From Mycobacterium shinjukuense (GTDB lineage Bacteria > Actinomycetota > Actinomycetes > Mycobacteriales > Mycobacteriaceae), in the NCBI RefSeq assembly GCF_010730055.1, contig NZ_AP022575.1, positions 2,852,001 through 2,916,000 on the forward strand: DNA of 64,000 nt. Reading direction: 5' to 3'. How positions within the stretch are numbered: position 1 is the stretch's first letter; every line of letters begins with the position of its first letter. This document shows, one piece after another, positions 55,270 through 63,619 of this stretch. The position numbers were made by a program, and so were the translations under genes. The notes under the pieces were generated by a model. That model was not told the DNA's origin. It searched no databases and saw only the letters and a program-made list of their open reading frames with translations.

Positions 55270-56989
55270 CCGGGTCGATCGGCAGCCAGCGAAGCGCGCC
55301 CGGCGCGTCGGCGGGCACCACCGGGTGCTCCGGCGCGATCGGGTCCAATCGTCGATACCCCTCACCCTGCGGCGGCCGGGCATCCTTGTGGCCCTTGTTC
55401 GGCCACAGCGAGGCGGCCCGCTCGGCTTGCGCGGCGATGGACAGCGACGGGTTGACGCCCAGGTTCGCCGAGATCGCGGCGCCGTCCACCACCGACAGCG
55501 TCGGATAGCCATAAACGCGGTGATAGGGGTCGATCACCCCATGTTCGGGGCCGTCGCCGATCACCGCGCCGCCGAGAAAGTGCGCGGTCAGCGGGATGTT
55601 GAACAACTCACCCCAGGTACCGCCGGCCACGCCGTCGATCTTGGCGGCGATGCGGCGGGTAACCGCATTGCCGATTGGGATCCACGTCGGGTTCGGCTCG
55701 CCGTGTCCCTGCTTGCTCGAATACCAGCGGATGCCCAGCTTCCCACGCTTGGTGAACGTGGTGATCGAGTTGTCCAGGTGCTGCATCACCAACGCGATCA
55801 CCGTACGCTCGCTCCACTGCCGGGGATTGAGCAGCCGAATCATCAGGCGCGGATTCTCACCGGCCTGGTGCCACAACTGCTTCCACCGCGGCACGTCGGT
55901 CCCCTCGGGCCCGGAGCCGTCGGTCATCAGGGTCTGCAGCAGCCCCATCGCGTTGGAGCCCTTGCCGTACCGGACGGGCTCGATGTGGGTGTCCGGCGTC
56001 GGGTGAATCGACGACGTGATCGCCACCCCGTGGGTCAGGTCCAGGTCCGGGTTGACCTTCAAGGTCGCCGCACCGACGATCGACTCGGAGTTGGTGCGGG
56101 TCAGCACGCCCAGCCGGTTCGACAACCGCGGCAACTTGCCCTTGTCTCGCATCCTGAACAGCAGACGCTGGGTTCCCCAGGTGCCGGCGGCCAGGATCAG
56201 GTAGGTGGCGGTGAAGGTGCGCCGGTCCCGGCGCAGCCAACTGCCGGTGCGCACGGTGCGGACCTCCCACAACCCGTCCGGCCGCTGTTCGAAACCCTTC
56301 ACCGTTGTCATCGGAATCACTTGCGCGCCAGCGGATTCCGCTAGGCCCAGGTAATTCTTCACCAGGGTGTTCTTGGCGCCGTGGCGACAGCCCGTCATGC
56401 AGCAGCCGCATTCCAGGCAGCCGGTGCGTGCCGGCCCGACGCCCCCGAAGTAGGGGTCCGGCACGGTCTTGCCCGGCGCCTTGGTGCCGTCGGGACCGAA
56501 AAACACCCCGACCGGGGTGGGCACCCAGGTGTCGCCGAACCCCATCTCGTCGGCGACCTCCTTGACGATCCGGTCCGCGTCGGTGAAGGTCGGGTTTTGC
56601 ACCACGCCGAGCATCCGCTGCGCCTGCCGGTAATGCGGCATCAGCTCGCTGCGCCAGTCGGTGATGTGCTTCCACTGCTGATCGTTGAAGAACGGCTCCG
56701 GCGGGATGTAGAGCGTGTTGGCGTAGTTCAGCGAGCCGCCGCCGACCCCGGCGCCGGCCAGGATCATCACGTTGCGCAGCGGGTGGATGCGCTGAATGCC
56801 GTAGCAACCCAGCCTGGGCGCCCACAGGAACCTGCGCAGATCCCACGATGTTTTGGCGAACTCCTCGTCGGAGAACCGGCGACCGGCCTCCAACACGGCG
56901 ACCCGGTAACCCTTCTCCGTCAGCCGTAGCGCGCTGACGCTGCCCCCGAAACCCGAACCAACAATCAGGACGTCGTAATCCGGCTTCAT
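55253..56989 (-). CDS. choD: Cholesterol oxidase/GMC-type oxidoreductase ChoD
   Basis: 578 residues, GMC oxidoreductase. FAD-binding DVLIVGSGFGGSVSALRL near the N-terminus, LAGAGVGGGSLNYANTLY, a Cys-rich segment GCLECGCCMTGCRHGAKNT, and C-terminal GVIDPYHRVYGYPTLSVVDG with SANLGVNPSLSIAAQAE. Rv3409c (same length) is annotated as cholesterol oxidase, but a true role in cholesterol breakdown is disputed. The Cys cluster is characteristic of this subgroup rather than of secreted Brevibacterium-type enzymes. It lies downstream of guaB3 behind a TRIT element, so it probably has its own promoter. Confidence 0.92.
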   Translation of the reverse strand: MKPDYDVLIVGSGFGGSVSALRLTEKGYRVAVLEAGRRFSDEEFAKTSWDLRRFLWAPRLGCYGIQRIHPLRNVMILAGAGVGGGSLNYANTLYIPPEPFFNDQQWKHITDWRSELMPHYRQAQRMLGVVQNPTFTDADRIVKEVADEMGFGDTWVPTPVGVFFGPDGTKAPGKTVPDPYFGGVGPARTGCLECGCCMTGCRHGAKNTLVKNYLGLAESAGAQVIPMTTVKGFEQRPDGLWEVRTVRTGSWLRRDRRTFTATYLILAAGTWGTQRLLFRMRDKGKLPRLSNRLGVLTRTNSESIVGAATLKVNPDLDLTHGVAITSSIHPTPDTHIEPVRYGKGSNAMGLLQTLMTDGSGPEGTDVPRWKQLWHQAGENPRLMIRLLNPRQWSERTVIALVMQHLDNSITTFTKRGKLGIRWYSSKQGHGEPNPTWIPIGNAVTRRIAAKIDGVAGGTWGELFNIPLTAHFLGGAVIGDGPEHGVIDPYHRVYGYPTLSVVDGAAISANLGVNPSLSIAAQAERAASLWPNKGHKDARPPQGEGYRRLDPIAPEHPVVPADAPGALRWLPIDPVSSAG

Positions 56990-57015
56990 CGGCCCAGTAT
57001 CGTTCCCGGCCCAGC

Positions 57016-57063
57016 AGACGCAAAATCCCCCGCCACGCCGCGCCTGCGGGGGATTTTGCGTCT
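57016..57063. terminator. TRIT-type terminator, copy 4 (imperfect)
   Basis: 18-bp arms (AGACGCAAAATCCCCCGC) around a 12-base loop. Unlike the other copies it sits between two same-direction minus genes, just after the guaB3 stop. The outer arm has decayed (GAGCAG to CCAGCAG on the left, TTTTCG on the right). Confidence 0.8.
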
Positions 57064-57077
57064 TTTCGCGCGGGAAA

Positions 57078-58205
57078 CTAGCTTCCGACGGTCAGGCCGA
57101 CCTTCTGGAACTCCTTGAGATCGCAATAGCCGGCCTTGGCCATCGATCGGCGCAGACCGCCCACCAGGTTCAGGGTGCCGAACGGGTCGTCGGACGGCCC
57201 GTTGAGCACCCGTTCCAGCGGCGGCCGCTCGCCGACTGCGATCTGCAGCAACGCTCCCCGCGGCAGCGACGGGTGCGCCGCGGCGGCCGGCCAGAACCAC
57301 CCTTGGCCGAGCGCCTCGGCGGCCTCGGCCAACGGCGTGCCCAACACCACCGCGTCGGCGCCGCAGGCGATGGCCTTGGCCAGCTCGCCGGAGGTGTGGA
57401 TATCGCCGTCGGCCAGCACGTGCACGTAGCGACCGCCGGTCTCGTCAAGGTATTCGCGCCGCGCGGCGGCGGCGTCGGCGATCGCGGTGGCCATCGGCAC
57501 GCTGATGCCCAGCACCTCGTCGGTGGTGGTCACGCCCTGGGTGGAGCCGTAGCCGACGATGACCCCGGCGGCGCCGGTGCGCATCAGGTGCAGCGCCGTG
57601 CGATGGTCCAGCACGCCGCCGGCCACCACCGGGATGTCGAGTTCGGCGATAAAGGTCTTCAAATTGAGCGGTTCACCATCGCTGGCCACCCGCTCGGCGG
57701 AGACGATCGTGCCCTGGATGACCAGCAAGTCGATGCCGGCCGCCAGCAGCACCGGCGTCAGCGCCTGGGCGTTTTGCGGGCTGACCCGCACCGCGGTGGT
57801 CACGCCGGCCTCGCGAACACGGGCCACCGCGTCACCGAGCAGGTCGGGGTTCAGCGGCGCCGCGTGCAGCTCCTGCAGCAGCCGGATCGCCGCCGAGGGT
57901 TCGGGCTCCTTGTCGGCGGCCTCGACCAGTTGGGCGATCTTGGCCTGCACGTCGGCGTGCCGGCCGATCAACCCCTCGCCGTTGAGCACGGCCAGCCCGC
58001 CCAACCGGCCGAGTTCGACGGCGAACTCCGGGGACACCAGGGCATCGGTCGGGTGTGCCACCACCGGAATCTCGAACCGGTACGCGTCCAGCTGCCAGGC
58101 GGTGGACACGTCCTTCGACGAGCGGGTGCGCCGCGACGGCACGATGCTGATCTCGCTGAGCTCATAGGTGCGACGGGCGGTGCGGCCCATGCCGATCTCG
58201 ACCAT
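57078..58205 (-). CDS. guaB3: IMP dehydrogenase-family protein GuaB3
   Basis: 375 residues, CBS-less IMPDH/GMP-reductase-like barrel: MVEIGMGRTARRTYELSEIS start, YVHVLADGDIHTSGELAKAI and CGADAVVLGTPLAEA in the phosphate-binding half. The usual GSICTTR active-site Cys loop is not present in canonical form; the corresponding loop reads GYGSTQGVTTTDE. GuaB3 is not thought to be the main IMPDH; its role is unclear. It starts 11 bp after guaB2 ends, so the two are an operon, closed by a TRIT. Confidence 0.94.
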   Translation of the reverse strand: MVEIGMGRTARRTYELSEISIVPSRRTRSSKDVSTAWQLDAYRFEIPVVAHPTDALVSPEFAVELGRLGGLAVLNGEGLIGRHADVQAKIAQLVEAADKEPEPSAAIRLLQELHAAPLNPDLLGDAVARVREAGVTTAVRVSPQNAQALTPVLLAAGIDLLVIQGTIVSAERVASDGEPLNLKTFIAELDIPVVAGGVLDHRTALHLMRTGAAGVIVGYGSTQGVTTTDEVLGISVPMATAIADAAAARREYLDETGGRYVHVLADGDIHTSGELAKAIACGADAVVLGTPLAEAAEALGQGWFWPAAAAHPSLPRGALLQIAVGERPPLERVLNGPSDDPFGTLNLVGGLRRSMAKAGYCDLKEFQKVGLTVGS

Positions 58206-58215
58206 GTCGGGGGGT

Positions 58216-59814
58216 TCAGCGCAGGTAGTAGTTGGGCGCTTCGACGGTCATCGCGACGTCGTGCGGGTGGCTCTCTTTCAGGCCGGCCGGGGTGATCCGG
58301 ACGAACTGTGCCTGCTGCAGCACCTCGATGGTGGGCGAGCCGGTGTAGCCCATCGCCGCGCGCAGCCCGCCGGTCAGCTGGTGGATCACCGAGGACAGCG
58401 GACCGCGGAACGGCACCCGGCCCTCGATCCCCTCGGGGACCAACTTGTCTTCGGAGAGGACATCGTCGGCGAAGTAGCGGTCCTTGGAGTAGGACTTGCC
58501 GCCGGCCCGGCCCTGCATGGCGCCCAGCGACCCCATGCCGCGGTAGCTCTTGTACTGCTTGCCGTTGACAAAGATCAGCTCGCCGGGCGCCTCGGCGGTG
58601 CCGGCCAGCAGCGAGCCCAGCATGGCCGTCGACGCACCCGCGGCCAGCGCCTTGGCGATATCGCCGGAGTACTGCAGTCCGCCGTCGGCAATCACCGGCA
58701 CGCCAGAAGGACGACAGGCCGCTACAGCTTCCAAGATCGCGGTGATCTGCGGTGCGCCGACCCCGGCCACCACCCTCGTCGTGCAGATCGACCCCGGCCC
58801 CACACCGACCTTGACCGCGTCGGCGCCCGCGTCCACCAGGGCCGCGGCCGCGGCCCTGGTGGCGACGTTGCCGCCGACCACCTCGACGCGGTCACCGACC
58901 TCGAGTTTGAGCTTGTTGACCATGTCGAGCACCAGCCGGTTGTGCGCGTGCGCGGTGTCCACGACCAGCACGTCGACCCCGGCGTCGACCAGCATCATGG
59001 CGCGCACCCAGGCGTCGCCGCCGACGCCGACGGCGGCACCCACCAACAGCCGGCCGTCGCTGTCCTTGGTGGCCAACGGGTGTTGCTCGGTCTTGACGAA
59101 GTCTTTGACGGTGATCAGCCCGGTCAGCCGGCCGCGTCCGTCGACGACCGGCAGCTTCTCGATCTTGTTGCGCCGCAACAGGCCCAGCGCCGCCGACGCG
59201 CTGACCCCCTCCTGGGCGGTGATCAGCGGGGCCTTGGTCATCACCTCGGCGACCTGCTTGGACTGGTCGACCTCGAACCGCATGTCGCGGTTGGTGATGA
59301 TGCCGACCAGCGCGCCGTCGTCGTCGACCACCGGCAGCCCGGAGATCCGGAACCGCGCGCACAACGCGTCGACCTGGGCCAAGGTGTTGTCCGGCCGGCA
59401 GGTGACCGGATCGGTGACCATGCCGGCTTCGGAGCGCTTCACCATCTCGACCTGGCCGGCCTGTTCTGCGACGGGCAGGTTGCGGTGCAGCACCCCCATG
59501 CCGCCGGCGCGGGCCATTGCGATGGCCATCCGCGATTCGGTGACGGTGTCCATCGCCGAGCTGACCAACGGCACCTTGAGCCGGATCTTCTTGGTGAGCT
59601 GGCTGGAGGTGTCCGCGGCGGCGGGCACCACGTCGGAAGCCGCGGGCAACAGCAGGACGTCGTCGAATGTCAGGCCCAGCATCGCCACCTTGTGTGGGTC
59701 GTCGCCACCGGTGGGCACCGGGTCAGCCGCGAAGCCCGAAATAGCGGCGGCGCGCACGTACGGGCTGCCGACCAGGTCGGAGCTTTCTTCCAGGTGGGAC
59801 ATGCCACGGGACAT
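58216..59814 (-). CDS. guaB2: Inosine-5'-monophosphate dehydrogenase GuaB2
   Basis: 532 residues. The catalytic barrel opens HKVAMLGLTFDDVLLLPAAS. Tandem CBS domains are inserted (about 125-250: CARFRISGLPVVDDDGALVG, LRRNKIEKLPVVDGRGRLTG). The active-site loop GVGPGSICTTRVV has the nucleophile near Cys344, and the flap is GRVPFRGPLSSVIHQLTGGL. It oxidises IMP to XMP, the rate-limiting step of guanine nucleotide synthesis, and is the essential mycobacterial IMPDH. First gene of guaB2-guaB3; a 58-bp repeat lies just upstream. Confidence 0.97.
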   Translation of the reverse strand: MSRGMSHLEESSDLVGSPYVRAAAISGFAADPVPTGGDDPHKVAMLGLTFDDVLLLPAASDVVPAAADTSSQLTKKIRLKVPLVSSAMDTVTESRMAIAMARAGGMGVLHRNLPVAEQAGQVEMVKRSEAGMVTDPVTCRPDNTLAQVDALCARFRISGLPVVDDDGALVGIITNRDMRFEVDQSKQVAEVMTKAPLITAQEGVSASAALGLLRRNKIEKLPVVDGRGRLTGLITVKDFVKTEQHPLATKDSDGRLLVGAAVGVGGDAWVRAMMLVDAGVDVLVVDTAHAHNRLVLDMVNKLKLEVGDRVEVVGGNVATRAAAAALVDAGADAVKVGVGPGSICTTRVVAGVGAPQITAILEAVAACRPSGVPVIADGGLQYSGDIAKALAAGASTAMLGSLLAGTAEAPGELIFVNGKQYKSYRGMGSLGAMQGRAGGKSYSKDRYFADDVLSEDKLVPEGIEGRVPFRGPLSSVIHQLTGGLRAAMGYTGSPTIEVLQQAQFVRITPAGLKESHPHDVAMTVEAPNYYLR

Positions 59815-59867
59815 CGGTGAGGCCCTCCATATGCATGCATCGGCGAGAAATCCATCCTATCGGCTTC

Positions 59868-59961
59868 CGCCCGGGTGACGATGCGCGGCGCGAAGCGACG
59901 TGCGGAGGAACCGGGCAATCGAGCCCGCCCGGGTGACGATGCGCGGCGCGAAGCGGCGTGC
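59868..59961. repeat. 58-bp tandem repeat, about 1.6 copies, MIRU-like
   Basis: A 36-bp segment beginning CGCCCGGGTGACGATGCGCG occurs at 59868-59903 and 59926-59961 with one mismatch, at 58-bp spacing. The GACGATGC core and the GGAGGAACCGGGCA between copies recall MIRU minisatellites of M. tuberculosis. It sits between divergent guaB2 and the DUF5319 gene, so copy number could affect either promoter. Confidence 0.75.
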
Positions 59962-60003
59962 AATTTCTGGCCTTAACGCCGCCCGCCTGCGTACTGTAGA
60001 GGG

Positions 60004-60417
60004 GTGCGCGACCACCTGCCGCCTGGTTTGCCCCCCGACCCGTTTGCCGACGACCCGTATGACCCGTCGGCGGCCCTCGAGGCCGTGGAACCTGGTCAGC
60101 CCCTTGATCAGCAGGAGCGACTGGCGGTAGAGGCCGACTTGGCCGATCTCGCCGTGTACGAGGCTTTGCTGGCGCACAAGGGAATCCGCGGACTCGTCGT
60201 GTGCTGCGACGAGTGCCAGCAGGACCACTACCACGACTGGGACATGCTGCGTGCCAACCTGCTGCAGCTGCTGATCGACGGCACCGTCCGCCCGCACGAG
60301 CCGGCCTATGATCCCGAACCGGACGCCTACGTCACCTGGGACTACTGCCGCGGATACGCCGATGCCTCGCTCAATGAAGCGACGTCGGACGCGGACGGGT
60401 TCCGCCGCCATCGCTGA
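60004..60417 (+). CDS. DUF5319 protein with Cys/His cluster (Rv3412-like)
   Basis: 137 residues starting GTG. Acidic Pro-rich N-terminus (PPDPFADDPYDPSAA), then a helical central part, a cluster VVCCDECQQDHYHDW and a later Cys in DYCRGYADASLNEA. The CC-x2-C ... H-x-H ... C arrangement could bind zinc; this is inference only. Same size as Rv3412. TACTGT lies about seven bases before GTG and would make a -10 hexamer for a leaderless transcript. Convergent with rsdA. Confidence 0.9.
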   Translation: MRDHLPPGLPPDPFADDPYDPSAALEAVEPGQPLDQQERLAVEADLADLAVYEALLAHKGIRGLVVCCDECQQDHYHDWDMLRANLLQLLIDGTVRPHEPAYDPEPDAYVTWDYCRGYADASLNEATSDADGFRRHR

Positions 60418-60429
60418 GCGATCACTAAG

Positions 60430-61365
60430 CTAAGCGCCGGGCAACGGGCCTGGAGCTGTTTCCGACGTCGTCGCCCCCGCGGCCGACGACGTGGGCGTGC
60501 CGGCGGTTGTCGCGTGCGACGTCACCGACGATGGGGTCGGCGTGGGTTTCGACGTTGGCGACGGGGACGCGGATGGGCTGGTCACCGGCGGGGTCGCGGT
60601 GATGCCGGCGTCCTCCGGCGTGGTGGGCGGCTCGGGTGTCGCCGACGGCGCGGCCGCCGGCCCGGTTTCGGGGGCCAGCGGGGTCGAGGAGTTGCCCGCG
60701 GAATCGGCGGGCGCCACCCGGGACGGCTCAGAACGCGCCGGCGAGCTGGCCGGCACGGTGGCGTGCGGGTCGCGCTTTTCCACCTTGGTGTTCAGCTGAT
60801 TCACCTCGTCCAGCAGGTTTTGCTTGCGGCTATCGTCGTTCACCGCCCGCAAGGTGCTACTGACCTCGGCCAGCTGAGTCTGGGCCTGATCCCACTGGCC
60901 CTGGGCGATCATTTGCTCGACCTTGGCCAGTTCGGCCTTGGCGGACAACACAATCTGATCGTCGCCGACCCGCGGCTCGGTGAACATCATCTTGTGCAAG
61001 CCGTACAGCGGGTCGCCGGGTCGGGCATCGGCGACCACGGCACCGAACCCGCTCAGCAGCAGCAGCGCCGCGGCCACCGACCCGATCGCCGCCAGGCCGC
61101 GACGAGCGCGCCGCCGCAGCGCCACCCCGGCGAGCAGCGCCTCGACGGCCTCGTCCGGTGACACCAGCGCACTTGCTGGCGGCCATCGCAGGTCGTCGCG
61201 CCAGTCGCCGAGCAGGGCGGCCAGCGCGTCGTCGCGCGGATCGTCGAGATTGACCTCCGCGCGCTCGGCGAGCGCGTCCAGGAGCAGATCGGTGCGGGCC
61301 ACGTCGTCCACACCACAATCACGCCCAAAGCCGGGCCTCGGTCTCCCTGGATTACGCATAGTCAC
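60430..61365 (-). CDS. rsdA: Anti-sigma-D factor RsdA
   Basis: 311 residues. The N-terminal cytoplasmic sigma-binding part contains ARTDLLLDALAERAEVNLDD and RDDALAALLGDWRDDLRWPP. One transmembrane helix lies at about 90-112 (LAAIGSVAAALLLLSGFGAV). An extracytoplasmic region and a long Pro/Thr/Ser-rich tail follow. RsdA sequesters SigD and is removed by proteolysis when the factor is needed. The start overlaps the sigD stop by 14 bases, the usual coupling. Confidence 0.93.
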   Translation of the reverse strand: MTMRNPGRPRPGFGRDCGVDDVARTDLLLDALAERAEVNLDDPRDDALAALLGDWRDDLRWPPASALVSPDEAVEALLAGVALRRRARRGLAAIGSVAAALLLLSGFGAVVADARPGDPLYGLHKMMFTEPRVGDDQIVLSAKAELAKVEQMIAQGQWDQAQTQLAEVSSTLRAVNDDSRKQNLLDEVNQLNTKVEKRDPHATVPASSPARSEPSRVAPADSAGNSSTPLAPETGPAAAPSATPEPPTTPEDAGITATPPVTSPSASPSPTSKPTPTPSSVTSHATTAGTPTSSAAGATTSETAPGPLPGA

Positions 61366-61999
61366 CTGCCACGACGATTTCGTCCTTCAACCGCTGAAGG
61401 GCGCGGTGCTGGGCCACCCGGACCGCTCCGGTGGTGCTGCCGACGGCGGCCGCGGTCTCCTCGGCCGACAGGCCGACCACGACGCGCAAGATAAGGATCT
61501 CGCGTTGCTTGGCCGGCAAGATCTCCAGCAATTCGTTCATCCGGGTGACCGAATCGGCCTCGATGGCCATCTGTTCGGGACCGGCGTCGGCCGACCGGCG
61601 CTCCGGCACCGAATCGGCGGGATAGGCGAGGTCGCGGCCGGCCGCCCGGTGGGCGTCGGCGACCTTGTGTGCCGCGATGCCGTACAGGAACGCCAGGAAC
61701 GGACGTCCCCGGTCCCGGTACCGCGGCAGCGCCGTTATGGTGGCCAAGCAAACCTCCTGTGCCACGTCGTCGGCTGACAGGCCACTGCGCTCGACCGTGC
61801 CGACACGCGCTCGGCAATATCGCACGACGATCGGACGGATGGTCTCCAGCACCTCCCGAAGCGCGTTCCGGTCCCCTGCAGCGGCCTCCGCAACCACAGC
61901 GTCGAGACGTTCTCGTTCAAGTGTCATCGACGGCGATATCTCCAACGTTACGAACCGGACACATCCTGGTGCGCAGACAGCTAATGCACAGCCAGACAA
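61352..61999 (-). CDS. sigD: ECF sigma factor SigD
   Basis: 215 residues. Region 2 includes IRPIVVRYCRARVGTVERSG, ADDVAQEVCLATITALPRY and the FLAFLYGIAAHKVADAHRAA helix. Region 4 is LLEILPAKQREILILRVVVG followed by SAEETAAAVGSTTGAVRVAQ. SigD governs part of the starvation/stationary-phase response in M. tuberculosis. Start uncertain: ATG 61999 adds a Cys-containing stretch, while the M. tuberculosis protein of 212 residues shares CVRFVTLEISPSM, which supports a start in this area. Confidence 0.95.
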   Translation of the reverse strand: MSGCALAVCAPGCVRFVTLEISPSMTLERERLDAVVAEAAAGDRNALREVLETIRPIVVRYCRARVGTVERSGLSADDVAQEVCLATITALPRYRDRGRPFLAFLYGIAAHKVADAHRAAGRDLAYPADSVPERRSADAGPEQMAIEADSVTRMNELLEILPAKQREILILRVVVGLSAEETAAAVGSTTGAVRVAQHRALQRLKDEIVVAGDYA

Positions 62000-62017
62000 T
62001 AACGGCGGGACGATGCT

Positions 62018-62869
62018 TCAAGCGGTACGCCAGCTGCCACCGGTGTGCCGCACCTGGCCTGCGCAAATATCCCGAATTTCGGCGAGTTCGCGCAATTCTT
62101 GTGCTCGAAGCGTGACGCTCCCGATATCGATCAGCAAGCAAGTCAGCGCCCAGCGCAGCGGGATGAGCCGGAACCGGCCGGTGTCTTCCAGGGCGGCTTC
62201 AGCGACGGCGCGTGCCCGCCCGATGGCGCCCGCGCTGCACAGGGCGGCGGCCAGCACCACAGCACTCTTGACCCGGTGCCGGGCCGACGCCGACGCCATG
62301 GCCCGCGCCAGCTGCACCGCGGTCTCCGCGTGTCGGACAGCGGTTGCCCCGTCACCGGCGGCCAGCGCCAGCTCCGCGGCCACCCACCGCCGGCGCACCG
62401 CCAGCCGGTCGGCCACCAGCGCCGGCAGGTGGGCCCCCTGCAGCGCCGAGTCCGCGCGCGCCAGCAACTCCGCCGACGCGGCGAGGCGACCGACGCCGAG
62501 CGCGTCGGCGGCCAGTCCCACCAGCGCATCGGCACGGGCCTCGGGATCGGTCCCGGCCAGGGCCAGGGCGCGACCATCCCAGCCGCGCGCCCGCGTGTGC
62601 CAGCCGAGCTGGCGCAGGAACGAGGCTTGCGTGCTGTGCGCCAGCGAGGCCAGCGGGCCCGTCGGAACGCGGCGTCGTAGCGACGCCAGGTCGCTGTATG
62701 CGCAGCTGTAGCGACCCTGTCCGCCGGCCGCGACGGCGCGCAGCCACAGCTGGTGCGGCGTGGTCGCCGTCGGCAGCGGCCAGGCGCCCGGGCAGCTTCC
62801 GAAGGCGGCCGCGGCCAGCGTTTGCTCAATCGTCGACTCAACTGCCCCAGGGTGGCCAGTTTCGATCAC
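62018..62869 (-). CDS. Conserved hypothetical (Rv3415c-like)
   Basis: 283 residues from GTG 62869: IETGHPGAVESTIEQTLAAA, PLPTATTPHQLWLRAVAAGG, then Ala-rich helical repeats (RADALVGLAADALGVGRLAA, RRRWVAAELALAAGDGATAV, ATAVRHAETAVQLARAMASA) that look like degenerate TPR helices. No catalytic motif seen. It diverges from whiB3 and ends just upstream of sigD. The GTG is chosen because conserved sequence begins there and the length then approaches the 275 residues of Rv3415c; the frame is open further upstream. Confidence 0.85.
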   Translation of the reverse strand: MIETGHPGAVESTIEQTLAAAAFGSCPGAWPLPTATTPHQLWLRAVAAGGQGRYSCAYSDLASLRRRVPTGPLASLAHSTQASFLRQLGWHTRARGWDGRALALAGTDPEARADALVGLAADALGVGRLAASAELLARADSALQGAHLPALVADRLAVRRRWVAAELALAAGDGATAVRHAETAVQLARAMASASARHRVKSAVVLAAALCSAGAIGRARAVAEAALEDTGRFRLIPLRWALTCLLIDIGSVTLRAQELRELAEIRDICAGQVRHTGGSWRTA

Positions 62870-63238
62870 GGTGATAGCTGCGCCTCGGTAGTAAAAAGTT
62901 CGTGGTTTCTGTGTTACCGGAATATTACTCACAGTCATCTGTACGCTATTTTGGGCTTCCTCACAGCCGTTCTGACCAGGGAGTTTCCCCATTAGCCGGT
63001 TGCCTTTAGCGCACCTAAGCCTTCGGCAAATGCGGCAAGATGAACGTCGAGTTAATTCTCGCACAACGATCTCGCATTTCGCCCCAACGGACGCCTATTG
63101 ACGGAAATTCGGGCGCACCCCTAGCGTCTAGCCTTGACGGGTAGTCATCGGTGACGCCATTGAAAATTCAGTCGCACAACTCGCGCGTGCGCGCGCCTGA
63201 CCTGCACTCGGGCGTGCAGCGCAGAGAGGGACCAAGCA
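62870..63238. other. Divergent intergenic region upstream of whiB3
   Basis: About 370 bases, markedly more AT-rich than the surroundings at 62885-62990, containing the promoters of whiB3 and the Rv3415c-like gene. AGAGAGGGACC just before the whiB3 ATG is its ribosome-binding site. I saw no strong palindrome. The length suits the multi-signal control (redox, PhoP, acid) reported for whiB3, but no site is assigned. Confidence 0.5.
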
Positions 63239-63547
63239 ATGCCACAGCCGGAGCAGCTACCTGGACCCAACGCCGACATCTGGAACTGGCAGCTGCGGGG
63301 CCTGTGCCGCGGCGTCGACTCGTCGATGTTCTTCCATCCCGACGGGGAGCGTGGCCGCGCCCGCATGCAACGCGAACAGCGGGCCAAGGAGATGTGCCGA
63401 CGCTGCCCGGTGATCGAAGAGTGCCGTTCCCATGCGTTGGAGGTCGGCGAGCCCTACGGCGTCTGGGGTGGCCTGTCGGAATCCGAACGCGACCTGCTCC
63501 TCAAGGGCGGCATCGGACGCGGTCGCGGTATCCGCCGCTCCGCGTAA
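63239..63547 (+). CDS. whiB3: Redox-sensing WhiB3
   Basis: 102 residues with the four [4Fe-4S]-cluster cysteines Cys23, Cys53, Cys56 and Cys62 (EMCRRCPVIEEC), the GVWGG turn at 74-78, and a basic C-terminus (RGRGIRR) for DNA binding. WhiB3 senses NO, O2 and redox state, binds SigA region 4, and controls complex-lipid synthesis and the acid response. Same length as Rv3416. A TRIT follows four bases after the stop. Confidence 0.97.
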   Translation: MPQPEQLPGPNADIWNWQLRGLCRGVDSSMFFHPDGERGRARMQREQRAKEMCRRCPVIEECRSHALEVGEPYGVWGGLSESERDLLLKGGIGRGRGIRRSA

Positions 63548-63550
63548 GGC

Positions 63551-63614
63551 GCGCGAGCAGACGCAAAAGCCCCCGAAAATGGGCATTTTCGGGGGCTTTT
63601 GCGTCTTGTCGCGC
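63551..63614. terminator. TRIT-type bidirectional terminator, copy 5
   Basis: Near-perfect arms beginning GCGCGAGCAGACGCAAAAGC. The outer right arm has one changed pair (CTTGTCGCGC). It lies between convergent whiB3 and groEL1. The inner GAAAATG/CATTTTC equals copy 3. Confidence 0.85.
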
Positions 63615-63619
63615 CGAGC

